Source: Mesorhizobium prunaredense (GTDB lineage Bacteria > Pseudomonadota > Alphaproteobacteria > Rhizobiales > Rhizobiaceae). Taken from it: a DNA stretch of 64,000 nt. Within the stretch, counting starts at the first letter, position 1; each line of letters opens with the position of its first letter. Of this stretch, positions 1-7,671 are shown one piece after another. The translations under genes and the position numbers were made by a program. Below the pieces are notes generated by a model. The model ran no database searches, was not told the origin of the DNA, and saw nothing but the letters and a program-made list of their open reading frames with translations. The DNA is taken from positions 263,084 to 327,083 of the forward strand of contig NZ_FTPD01000056.1 in NCBI RefSeq assembly GCF_900156895.1. The letters run 5' to 3'.

Positions 1-1
1 G

Positions 2-1288
2 CGTCTCCCGGCCGAGGTCGACGTCGTCATCGTCGGCGGCGGCATCCTCGGCTCTACGGCCGCCTATTTCCTGGCGAAGCGTGGCCTCTCTGTGGCTCTG
101 CTCGAGAAGGGCCACGTCGCCTGTGAACAATCGAGCCGAAACTGGGGTTGGTGCCGCCAGCAGAACCGCGATCGGCGCGAACTGCCGCTCTCGGTGATCT
201 CCATGCGACTGTGGGACGAGCTGACGCGCGATATCAATCGGGACCTTGGATTTCGACGCTGCGGTCTCGTCTATGCCACTCACGACGAGGCTGTGCTCGC
301 CGGCTGGGAAAGGTGGCGCGAGGTCGCCAGGGAGTACGAGGTCGACACCCGCATGCTGAGCCGGGCGGAGGTGGCCGAGCGCGTCCCCGAAGCGCGCGAC
401 AAATGGGTCGGCGGGACCTATTCGGACCGGGATGGTAAGGCCGAACCTGCGCTCGCCGCGCCGGCTATCGCCGATGGGGCCAGAGCTCTGGGCGCCACCA
501 TCCACCAGGAATGCGCCGCGCGGGCGCTCGACTTGGCCAATGGCAAGATTGCGGGCGTGCACACGGAGAAGGGCTACATCAGAACCAGCGCGGTGCTGTG
601 CGCCGCTGGCGCCTGGTCCTCGCGCTTCCTTAGGCCGCTCGGGATCAGTTTCCCCCAAGCGAGCATCCGGCAGACCGCGCTGCGTTCCACCCCGACAATC
701 AACATAGGCGAGGCGGTCTCCACACCCTACTGCACGATCACGCGCCGACTGGACGGCAGCTATACGCTTGCGATCAGCGGCAAGGCGAACCTCGAAATCA
801 CGCCCCAGGCTATCCGGTATAGCCGGGAATTCATGCCGCAATTCTTGCGTCGCCTGAAGAACGTCAGGCTCGGCATCGGCCAATCGTTCCTTTCGGGGCC
901 GGATTCAATGCCGGCGCTGCTGACCAGCGACGATCGGATCTTCGAACAGAATCGGGTGCTGGATCCTCCACCCTTAAAATGGCTGGTAAGCCAAGTGGTG
1001 GAGAGTGTCCGGAAGACCTTCCCCCAACTCGGCGATATAGAGATCGATAGTGCCTGGGGCGGCTTCGTCGATTGCACGCCGGACGCAGTGCCTGTGGTGT
1101 CGCAGGTGGACGGGGTGAAAGGCCTCGTCCTCGCGGCGGGCTGCTCGGGCCACGGCTTCGGTTTGGGCCCGGGGCTTGGCTATCTGGCCGCAGAGCTTGT
1201 CGTAAACGACACGCCTTGCGTCGATCCTACACCGTTCCGCCTGTCGCGTCTGGTCGACGGCTCGAAGCTGGACATCGCCGCTATCTGA
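2..1288 (+). CDS. FAD-dependent oxidoreductase (DAO / D-amino-acid dehydrogenase-like), 5' end outside window
   Basis: The reading frame is open from the first bases, so the true start lies upstream of the window. The visible N-terminus has the FAD-binding Rossmann motif VIVGGGILGS followed by the expected helix and the acidic end of strand 2 (LLEKG). The C-terminus has the family signatures WGGFVDCTPDAVPVV and GHGFGLGPGLG. These place it in the DAO family of flavoproteins that oxidise amines or amino acids (glycine/sarcosine oxidase, DadA type). The substrate cannot be read from the sequence. A GTG at 92 could be mistaken for a start, but it would remove the FAD-binding motif. Downstream lie only gene remnants, so its original operon partners may be lost. 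The family call is strong, the substrate unknown. Confidence 0.85.
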   Translation, partial: RLPAEVDVVIVGGGILGSTAAYFLAKRGLSVALLEKGHVACEQSSRNWGWCRQQNRDRRELPLSVISMRLWDELTRDINRDLGFRRCGLVYATHDEAVLAGWERWREVAREYEVDTRMLSRAEVAERVPEARDKWVGGTYSDRDGKAEPALAAPAIADGARALGATIHQECAARALDLANGKIAGVHTEKGYIRTSAVLCAAGAWSSRFLRPLGISFPQASIRQTALRSTPTINIGEAVSTPYCTITRRLDGSYTLAISGKANLEITPQAIRYSREFMPQFLRRLKNVRLGIGQSFLSGPDSMPALLTSDDRIFEQNRVLDPPPLKWLVSQVVESVRKTFPQLGDIEIDSAWGGFVDCTPDAVPVVSQVDGVKGLVLAAGCSGHGFGLGPGLGYLAAELVVNDTPCVDPTPFRLSRLVDGSKLDIAAI

Positions 1289-1529
1289 AGATCAGCCGGA
1301 AGTCAGGCCTGACGCGCACCAAGCGAAGTCAAAGTGTCAGCAGACGGGTGAGCGGAATCCCCACGTTCCCTCGCAGTCAAGTCTCCGGGTGCATGAGCGC
1401 AACGTGGTAGGAGTTGCACCAGAATCCGCTCGGGAGAGCGCCGCGCTCATCGCGCTCGTCTTTGGCGCAGTTGGAACCGTCGCAGGAGTTCATTCTAGCG
1501 TTTTCTGCTTCTGCCGGTAAGGCGAATTG

Positions 1530-1740
1530 CTCGGCCCATACGCCGCGCCAGCGGCCGGGATGTTTGCCGCAACCTACACACGTGGCAGCGCAAACTTCAA
1601 CGCCGTGGCCCTGCACTACGGCATCATGCGGGAGACCGGTTTCTACGGCGCTGGGGTGTCGTCGACAACGTCTTAACCAACCTGTGGGTGCTCGCCCCCT
1701 GCGCGGGGCACGCACGGCTTTATCTCACCCAGCTCTTCCA
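1530..1740 (+). pseudogene. Remnant of a DUF819 family membrane protein
   Basis: Translation from about 1530 gives LGPYAAPAAGMFAATYTRG and then SANFNAVALHYGIM, which matches the conserved GxxxGTYTGGSxNFNAxALHYG stretch of DUF819 integral membrane proteins as I know the family. The frame then breaks at about 1660 and the homology continues in another frame as VDNVLTNLWVLA and LYLTQLF, near the usual C-terminus. No start codon or upstream part of the family (normally close to 400 residues) is present. It is therefore a frameshifted fragment and not a working gene. The assignment rests on recall of the family motif. Confidence 0.55.
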
Positions 1741-1910
1741 CAGGCGGAGCGGCCCCGCACCTCGTCCACGCCGGAGGCGTCAATCTCGGCGCCGATTCTT
1801 ACAAGCGCCCTCGCCCTGCTTCTCCCGGTTGTCCTTGGCCTGGGGCGGTCATTGGCCCGGGACAACACACTGGAGGCAACCATGCCAACACCGCCGAGAT
1901 CCTTGTCGAC

Positions 1911-2312
1911 ACATTTCGACGGCCGTGCGTTACAGGATTCCGCTCAAGCTTCTGGTGATCAAGAACAACATGCTCAACCAGATCGCCTGGGAGCAAATGA
2001 TGTTCCTTGGCAACCTGCAATTTGCCTGCGAACTCCAGCCGATCGATTTCGCCCTGGCCGCGGAGGTCATGGGGGGCATCGGCTACCAGCGTCACCCGGC
2101 CTGAGGACGTCGATGGGGTTCTTGATGCCGCGTTTGCCGCGGAAGGCCCGGTGATCATAGAGGCGATCGTCGACGCATATGAACCTATGCTGCCGCCGCG
2201 CATGCCGAACGAATATCGCAAGAACATGCGCACGGCGCTGCGGGAAACGCCGGGCCGCAAGGAGATCGAAGCAAACCTCGCTCGGGAGCCGCTGAAGACG
2301 ATGATGGGCTGA
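1911..2312 (+). pseudogene. C-terminal remnant of a thiamine-diphosphate-dependent enzyme (pyruvate oxidase/acetolactate synthase-like)
   Basis: One frame reads AVRYRIPLKLLVIKNNMLNQ and IAWEQMMFLGN, then CELQPIDFALAAEVMGG. This is the C-terminal ThDP-binding domain of the POX/ALS superfamily, including the NNxLxxIxWEQ metal/diphosphate region. At about 2085-2095 the frame ends in a stop, and the match resumes one frame over as RPEDVDGVLDAAFAAEGPVI and continues to a normal stop at 2312. The N-terminal two thirds of such an enzyme (about 550-600 residues) are absent. A single-base indel plus 5' truncation mark it as a dead gene. A sequencing error could explain the frameshift, but not the missing N-terminus. 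Confidence 0.7.
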
Positions 2313-2367
2313 CGGCGCTTGCCTGTTTGGCGACCAAGCGCCGTTGACCTGCAGTGTTCCTGACCGG

Positions 2368-2612
2368 TCACTGCTTGGTGGCGCTGGATGTCTTTTCGCT
2401 CGCGGAATCTGGGCTGGATTGCCTGGGCGGGTCCTGCCCTTCGGATTGACGGGTTTTGGCCTCAACCTCGTCCCTTGACCGGGTCAGGCCCATGCCGCCG
2501 GCAGGCTTCTTGTTACCGGCCGCCTCCTGGGAAAATGATCCGACGCGTCCGCAAATTTCTTGGGAGGGTACTTGGTCGCGCCATGTTCGTAACGGGTCTT
2601 GTTTTCAGTCAC
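2368..2612 (-). pseudogene. Small hypothetical gene with a probable frameshift
   Basis: A GTG at 2612 preceded by GGAGAAA at good spacing opens a frame reading VTENKTRYEHGATKYPPKKF and ADASDHFPRR, which then stops early. In another frame the sequence continues with AAGNKKPAGGMGLTRS and a charged, glutamine/serine-rich tail ending at 2368. Joining the two frames would give a hydrophilic protein of about 80 residues. I do not recognise the family. It may be a frameshifted small gene, or the short 42-codon product may be the real one. The call rests on the ribosome binding site and the protein-like composition only. Confidence 0.35.
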
Positions 2613-2776
2613 GGCGTTTCTCCGATTGCCTGACTCGCTTGCATAGCGATTAAACGGTCCTGTGACGTCAGGGCTCCAACTGCCGGCACTCCTGATGGCC
2701 GCCAAATGCGACGCGGGCAGCACCCCGCGGTCACACGGCTGCCGAAGTTCGGCGACGCTCAGGCGTCCTGCGCCGG

Positions 2777-3028
2777 TCAGGCGTCCTGCCATGGCGCATG
2801 CAGGATGTCGGCGCCCGGCTGCTCGTCGAACAGAACCGCGCAGCCGCGCTCCCACGCCACCGGCGACAGTGCGTTGGCCACGATTTCGTCCGGCGAGATG
2901 AAATCACCGGTCAGCACCCGCAACTCTTCGACGGCTTTGGCCATCGACACCAATCGCCCTGCGGCGCGGTCGGTGGTGCAGGCCTCGATGACGGAAACGA
3001 GTTCGATTATTTGGAACTGGCCCATCAT
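2777..3028 (-). CDS. Small hypothetical protein, 83 residues
   Basis: The start is placed at the ATG at 3028 because GGAGG sits six bases upstream; a further in-frame ATG follows at once. The product reads MMGQFQIIELVSVIEACTTD and further on SMAKAVEELRVLTGDFISPD. It is a soluble, mostly helical, acidic protein without a signal peptide or membrane segment. I do not recognise the family. It lies just downstream of the SIR2-like gene on the same strand, 138 bases after its stop, so the two could be co-transcribed. Function unknown. Confidence 0.5.
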   Translation of the reverse strand: MMGQFQIIELVSVIEACTTDRAAGRLVSMAKAVEELRVLTGDFISPDEIVANALSPVAWERGCAVLFDEQPGADILHAPWQDA

Positions 3029-3166
3029 AGGCCTCCGCAAACAGCATCCCTTCGCGGCTATGAACGTCGTAGCGATCAACAATGTTCCCCGGCCTGGTCA
3101 AACGGAGGCGAGCTTTCCGAACTTTGCCGCCAACGATTCGGCTTCAGCGCAGTGCATGCTGCTAAT

Positions 3167-3988
3167 TTAGGCGGGGTCTATCGCGTCCTTGAGCTTGCTC
3201 AGGAATGCCACCAGGGCATCCTCCGGCCGATCGGCCTCGTCGGTCAGCATGTCGATACCCCAGCGTCCGAGAACCGCTTCCTGGACGACGCTCGGTTGCG
3301 GCATGAAGACGAACGATTTCGGACGATTCCTTTCATAACCGGACCGGCGCCAGGTTTCCCAAAGCCGATACAGCAACAGGCGGATGTTCATGTCTGACAT
3401 GCTGTAGCCGATGAACAGGACGGTGCGCCCCAATGCGTCGGCGCGAAACTTCACGTCCAACGGCGACTCGAACGACAGCCGCTCGAAATAGTCGGACTCC
3501 GCCAGAACCAGCGATGCGTCGTCGTCGAAATCGCCGTGGTATTTAATGATCTGGGTAACCTCGCCGTTCACCTTGGCGATATCCTTGGCATTGGCGACTT
3601 TTACGAACGCGCGGTCGTGGACTTCGAACGCAACCTCAAGGTTTCGATCATAGTTGGTGGTGTAGATGATCGGAAAATCGAGTGACACGATCAGCTTGTG
3701 GATCGCCGATCCCTTGACTTTTTCCCGCGAGACGCTCCATTCGCGATCCATCCAACTGCGCAAGGGGCCGAGACTGCCATGTTTTAGCCGGTAATATTCG
3801 GCAAGAGCCTGGTAGCTGGACTCGGGCCTGTCGACCACGTCTCGCTCGAGGCCGAGTTCATCCACCATATGCTCGATGAGCTTCTCCCAGGATGGCAGGC
3901 CGACGCTCATCGACACCCCCGCCCCGACGAACAGGATCGCTCGTCGCTCTTTCACGGATTGAGCCAGTTGCTCAAGTGCAGACGGCAT
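3167..3988 (-). CDS. SIR2-like NAD-binding protein (SIR2_2 type), possible phage-defence NADase
   Basis: The 273-residue protein carries the SIR2 fold signatures in order: FVGAGVSMSVGLPSW near residues 20-35 (NAD-binding loop), the IIYTTNYDRN motif near residue 110, KYHGDFDD near 150 (the catalytic-histidine position) and a late LFIGYSMSD strand near 195. These match the SIR2-like domain of bacterial defence proteins that hydrolyse NAD, rather than classical protein deacetylases: the zinc-binding cysteines of the latter are missing. The ATG at 3988 has GGTGAG eight bases upstream; a TTG at 4006 is an alternative start. No second effector or sensor domain is visible, unlike ThsA or DSR proteins. 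A defence role is inferred from the domain; a stand-alone regulatory NAD-binding role is also possible. Confidence 0.8.
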   Translation of the reverse strand: MPSALEQLAQSVKERRAILFVGAGVSMSVGLPSWEKLIEHMVDELGLERDVVDRPESSYQALAEYYRLKHGSLGPLRSWMDREWSVSREKVKGSAIHKLIVSLDFPIIYTTNYDRNLEVAFEVHDRAFVKVANAKDIAKVNGEVTQIIKYHGDFDDDASLVLAESDYFERLSFESPLDVKFRADALGRTVLFIGYSMSDMNIRLLLYRLWETWRRSGYERNRPKSFVFMPQPSVVQEAVLGRWGIDMLTDEADRPEDALVAFLSKLKDAIDPA

Positions 3989-4065
3989 GGCCAACTCACC
4001 GGGCAATGATCCAACACAACTGCGAACGGCGTCCTCTGTTCCGGAGAAGCCGGATCAGCGCCAGA

Positions 4066-4153
4066 TCTGTTCAGAAAATCGGGTCTGTTCAGAAATCGGG
4101 TCTGTTCAGAAAATCGGTCTGCTCGGAAAATCGGGTGTGTTCAGCAAATGCGG
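4066..4153. repeat. Five-copy imperfect tandem repeat, 17-18 bp unit
   Basis: Five consecutive copies related to TCTGTTCAGAAAATCGGG start at about 4066, 4084, 4101, 4118 and 4136. Copies 1-3 are nearly identical apart from one-base length changes; copies 4 and 5 diverge. The array lies in the gap between the divergent SIR2-like gene and the small membrane protein gene, where promoters of both are expected. It could be a multi-site operator, or simply a slippage-generated minisatellite. A coding role is unlikely because copy lengths differ by one base. Confidence 0.8.
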
Positions 4154-4208
4154 CGCAGACTGGAACCGCTGAGCCAGATCGAAGTTTGGTTGCCAGGGAG
4201 ACACCATT

Positions 4209-4526
4209 ATGGCCGCACGACGAGATCAGACCAAAGCGAGAGGCGATATTCAGGCCGGCGCGACACAGGATAAGACCCCGGGGTTCGACCCTGCCGCGGC
4301 ACCTGAAAAGACCGACGCCGAAGCGGCCGGCGTGCCAAATCCTGTCGCCGAGGCTCGTCCACGGCGACAGCCTGAGTTCACGAATGAAGCAAGTTTCGGC
4401 GATGCGATGCGGCCGGCAGGAAGCGAGCCTGGTCTTCAGCCTGGCAAGAACTGGCCGGTGCTGGTGATTGCGGCAGTCGTTCTCGTAGCGGCCGCGGCCT
4501 TCGTGCTAGCAGCCATGCTGCGCTAG
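4209..4526 (+). CDS. Small tail-anchored membrane protein, 105 residues
   Basis: The product has a long hydrophilic, Ala/Pro/Glu-rich N-terminal part (residues 1-80) and one hydrophobic helix at the extreme C-terminus (WPVLVIAAVVLVAAAAFVLA), followed only by a few residues including an arginine. This topology predicts a single-pass protein with its N-terminus in the cytoplasm. GGGAG lies eight bases before the ATG. I do not recognise a family. It diverges from the SIR2-like gene across the tandem repeat array. Confidence 0.6.
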   Translation: MAARRDQTKARGDIQAGATQDKTPGFDPAAAPEKTDAEAAGVPNPVAEARPRRQPEFTNEASFGDAMRPAGSEPGLQPGKNWPVLVIAAVVLVAAAAFVLAAMLR

Positions 4527-4795
4527 CGAGGTAGGTTTCGAGAGCTTATCGGCCCCCGAACATGAAACGGGCACAGATATACGTGAGCCATCCCCCGTGA
4601 ACTTCCGTAAGGATCTGGCCGGATCCCCGCGCTGCCCTATCACGCCCGGAAGCATAGCTCAGTTCGGTGAGCGCCGTGATGAACCTAGCCGATCTTGCCG
4701 AAGATCGAGCCGATGATGCCACATGACGGCAGGTAGATGCCGAACAGCGCCGAGGCCATAACGTGGATGGCACCCAAATAAATCGATTCACCAAT

Positions 4796-5257
4796 TCACA
4801 AGCCACTCATGATCATTTTCCCGACTGCCAAAAGGCTCGGGTAATAGCCGCTGTACTTGGGCAGGCTACCGGGCATGTCCAGCACACGACGGTGATAGAA
4901 TATATCCATCCGAACCGGCGGCAGCCGGGCCCCGGGCTCGAAATTGCTGGTCGGGATGAACATCACCTTGAACGGCCCAAAGCCGGCAACCTCCACAACC
5001 GGCTTGCCGCAAGTCCGGCAGACCCCGCGATTGAAGTTCGGCGGCGGACGGTATTTCTTGAATGAAATGTTGCCGGCGTTTTTCAGCACGACACCCTTGG
5101 CGCGAACGGCGACCACATCCGCGAACGGTTTGCCGTTGAACGCCTGGCAGATCAAACAGTGGCACCGGAACCTGGCTTTCGGCGACGTATGCACCTCGAA
5201 CGAGCAAGCGCCGCATTCGCAGGAGCCGTGTAGCGGCAACGATGGGTCGGTGGTCAT
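4796..5257 (-). CDS. GFA/CENP-V family zinc protein
   Basis: The 153-residue product contains the zinc-binding cysteines of the glutathione-dependent formaldehyde-activating (GFA) family: GSCECGACSF near residue 12, FRCHCLICQAFNG near 30 and VCRTCGKPV near 80. GFA proteins coordinate two zinc ions; characterised members catalyse or assist adduct formation between glutathione and formaldehyde, but most paralogues have no known substrate. The ATG at 5257 is chosen because GAGGAG precedes it by nine bases; an upstream ATG at 5302 would add a non-conserved 15-residue leader. It stands alone, facing away from the TetR gene. Confidence 0.85.
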   Translation of the reverse strand: MTTDPSLPLHGSCECGACSFEVHTSPKARFRCHCLICQAFNGKPFADVVAVRAKGVVLKNAGNISFKKYRPPPNFNRGVCRTCGKPVVEVAGFGPFKVMFIPTSNFEPGARLPPVRMDIFYHRRVLDMPGSLPKYSGYYPSLLAVGKMIMSGL

Positions 5258-5502
5258 GTGCTGATGCTCCTCGGTTTCATTGGAAAACGGAATTCCGATC
5301 ACCGAAGCATCATATTGAGGATGGTATCGATCGGTTGTCTGAACGGGGCGTGCGAGGAGACTGCCTAGCCGATCTGCGTCGGTGATTTTTTGCGATTGCG
5401 TTCATGGTCCACTCCGATGTAGACAGGAGAAACTTTCACCCTTGATGTAGCCGCTTAAGTAGCCACTGTCAACAATGTATTCACAAGAAACTTTGAGGTA
5501 CC

Positions 5503-6120
5503 ATGCAGGACGCACCCAACCGCCCCTATCACCACGGTGATCTCCGCCGTGCGGTTATCGAGACGGCGTTGGATATGCTTCGGGAGGAGAAGGGCTGGCA
5601 GTTCACGCTGCGGGAAGTCGCCCGCCGGGCTGGCGTAAGCCACGCGGCACCCTATAAGCACTTCCCCGACAAGGCCGCGCTGCTTGCGGAGATCGCAATG
5701 ATTGGGTTCGACCGGCTGCGCGAGTCCCTATCGGCAGCGAAGTCTGAAGCGCCGAAAACTCTGCGCGACGAAATTACTCCGATAGCTCGAGCCTACGTCG
5801 CGTTCGGAACGGACAACCCGGCTCTCTACCGCCTTATGTTTAGCGCGGAGGAAGGGAAAGCGGTGGGCATGCATCTCAATGAGCGGGCGCTGGCGGTATT
5901 CGATGTTCTCCTCGAAATCCTCCGGCGCGGCCAGGCCGCGGGGAGCATTCGCAAGCGGCCGATAGAAGGTCAGGCGGCAGCCGGCTGGGGGCTCATCCAC
6001 GGCATGACCATGCTTGCGATCGATGGGCTCCTGGTGCCCGAGAAGGTTGGATCGGCGCCCTTGGATGCGGCCTTGAGCACACTGTTGGAAGGGCTGGGGA
6101 ACCCAGCAACACAACACTAG
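5503..6120 (+). CDS. TetR/AcrR family transcriptional regulator
   Basis: The N-terminus has a typical TetR DNA-binding domain: YHHGDLRRAVIETALDML, then FTLREVARRAGVSHAAPYKH, the helix-turn-helix ending in the usual YKHFPDKAALL. The C-terminal ligand-binding part contains the WGLIHGMTMLAIDGLL stretch of the TetR_C_13 (WHG) type. The YHHGDLR start is common in this subgroup. The likely target is a neighbouring gene, perhaps the convergent flavoprotein gene or itself; no clear palindromic operator was found upstream. The 205-residue length is normal. Confidence 0.88.
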   Translation: MQDAPNRPYHHGDLRRAVIETALDMLREEKGWQFTLREVARRAGVSHAAPYKHFPDKAALLAEIAMIGFDRLRESLSAAKSEAPKTLRDEITPIARAYVAFGTDNPALYRLMFSAEEGKAVGMHLNERALAVFDVLLEILRRGQAAGSIRKRPIEGQAAAGWGLIHGMTMLAIDGLLVPEKVGSAPLDAALSTLLEGLGNPATQH

Positions 6121-6166
6121 CTGGCGCCATCCCGTTCGCCCTATAATCCGCCTACCGTATATCTGT

Positions 6167-6187
6167 GCCCCTTTATTGTTCAGGGGC
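6167..6187. terminator. Hairpin between convergent genes, candidate bidirectional terminator
   Basis: GCCCCT and AGGGGC form a perfect six-base-pair stem around a nine-base loop. The hairpin sits between the end of the TetR gene and the end of the convergent flavoprotein gene, one base from the latter's stop codon. A short T-rich stretch is present but there is no strong U-tract, so termination efficiency is uncertain. Confidence 0.45.
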
Positions 6188-6188
6188 C

Positions 6189-7139
6189 TTATTCGTACCC
6201 GAAGGCAAAATCATTGTGCGCATCGGTCGCGGCGATCACAGCCTGGCCGAAAGCGACTGCGATCTGGTTCAGGGCACTGACCAGGTCGCCTATGGCATAC
6301 ACCCCATCGACCGAAGTCCGCTGATGCTTGTCGACGACGACATAGCCCTCGTCGCAGTATTCGATGCCCATTGCCAGCGCGAGTTCGGAACGCACCCGGC
6401 ATCCCATCGCCGGATAGATGACGTCGAAATGGCGCATCTCGCCGTCCTTGAGGACGGCCTGGTAGCCGCTGTCGGTGGGAACAAACTTTTTGAACGCGTC
6501 GCAAACAGCAATGTTCTCTTCCATGGCCACGCGCCGTGTGCTGGCGGAGAAATCTGGAAGATAGCGTGCGAGCATTGTGACGTGCTGCGTATACTGCTTG
6601 AGGAACAAGGCCTCTCGCAGCACCTGCGCCTCGTGACCGATGACCGCGACCTGACGATCTATGATTTCGTAGCCGTCACAAACCTGGCAAAGGCGTACGC
6701 TGCCTCTGGCGATGGCCTCGCGCAGACGCGGAATTGCAGGCACGACGTCGACGATACCTGTCGCCAGAAATACCTTGCGGGCGACGATCCGCCCGCCGTT
6801 GGTCTCGGCGCCAAACCCGCCTACGGTCGGCTCGACGGATGACGCCTGGTCTTGGACCAGTGTCGCTCCGAACTTGGCGGCCTGGGCGCGAAGCCGCCGC
6901 AGAAGATCGGGACCACTGATCCCTTCCGGAAATCCCGGACAGTTGCGGCTTTCCGCAATCAGCATCGCGCGCGATTCACCCGCGTCGACCACGACGACCC
7001 GATGACGGAACCTGCCGAGATAGATAGCCGCCGCCAGCCCCGCAGGTCCACCGCCAACAATGAGAACATCCGCTTCAGTCGCGGATGAGGCTGAATGTCG
7101 GCGTTTGCGCGCGGGTTGATCCATCCGCGCCGAACGCAT
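6189..7139 (-). CDS. Thioredoxin-reductase-like NAD(P)/FAD oxidoreductase
   Basis: The 316-residue protein has an N-terminal FAD motif (VLIVGGGPAGLAAAIYLGRF), a redox-active CxxC pair in LCQVCDGYE (about residue 155) and the C-terminal FAD motif VDGVYAIGDLVSALNQIAVA. The order matches low-molecular-weight thioredoxin reductases. The NADPH-binding loop reads VIGHEAQVLREALFL instead of the usual GGGxSAxEEA, and the arginine-rich NADPH phosphate motif is not seen. It may therefore use another electron donor or reduce something other than thioredoxin. No thioredoxin gene is adjacent. About 25 residues of poorly conserved leader precede the FAD motif, and the start could be the ATG at 7124. Confidence 0.82.
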   Translation of the reverse strand: MRSARMDQPARKRRHSASSATEADVLIVGGGPAGLAAAIYLGRFRHRVVVVDAGESRAMLIAESRNCPGFPEGISGPDLLRRLRAQAAKFGATLVQDQASSVEPTVGGFGAETNGGRIVARKVFLATGIVDVVPAIPRLREAIARGSVRLCQVCDGYEIIDRQVAVIGHEAQVLREALFLKQYTQHVTMLARYLPDFSASTRRVAMEENIAVCDAFKKFVPTDSGYQAVLKDGEMRHFDVIYPAMGCRVRSELALAMGIEYCDEGYVVVDKHQRTSVDGVYAIGDLVSALNQIAVAFGQAVIAATDAHNDFAFGYE

Positions 7140-7197
7140 TCATGGGAAAGATGTTCCAGTGCCGAAATCGAGCCACGAAATCTGTCGCGGCAAGGCG

Positions 7198-7671
7198 TTA
7201 CCACTCGATCGCCGGCCGCGCGATCATCAGCCAGAAAATCCCGAGGACGGCAGCAAAGGCGGGAAAGCCGAAGGCGAACCACAGCCAGAAAAGCCTGATG
7301 TACCGGGCCGGCAGCGGGGTCCCCGTTTTGGCGGCTTCGGACGCCAGATTGCGCATCTCCATCTGCATCCATACCACCGGCAGCCAGAATGCGCCGGTGA
7401 CGATGTAAAGCGCGATGGACAGCACGATCCAGCCTTCGGAGAGCGGGTAACCCGCCTGCCAGGCGAGCGCGACGCCGGTTATCGGCTGCGCCACGACGGC
7501 AGTTGCCGTGAAGAGAAAATCGGCGACCACCACGATGCGCGCCACCGCCGCAATTGTTGCCGCATTGCCGGTCCTGTGGGCGAGAAGCATGAAGAAGGCA
7601 ATGCCGGCGCCGGTGCCAAGCAGCACGCTGGCACCGATGACATGCAGGTATTTCAGCACGAAATAGAGCAT
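7198..7671 (-). CDS. DUF2269 family integral membrane protein
   Basis: The 157-residue product starts MLYFVLKYLHVIGASVLLGT and has four hydrophobic helices with conserved histidine near the start of helix 1 and a WLPVVWMQ stretch in the third, as in DUF2269 membrane proteins. The family has no established function. The ATG at 7671 overlaps the stop of the upstream SDR-DoxX gene (ATGA), so the two are translationally coupled and probably cooperate, possibly in an electron-transfer or redox role at the inner membrane. Confidence 0.8.
   Translation of the reverse strand: MLYFVLKYLHVIGASVLLGTGAGIAFFMLLAHRTGNAATIAAVARIVVVADFLFTATAVVAQPITGVALAWQAGYPLSEGWIVLSIALYIVTGAFWLPVVWMQMEMRNLASEAAKTGTPLPARYIRLFWLWFAFGFPAFAAVLGIFWLMIARPAIEW

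Noticed and set aside
1414..2154. A 246-codon frame that could be called a gene in the decayed region
   Set aside because: It crosses the DUF819 and ThDP remnants in the wrong frame; the homology lies in other frames.
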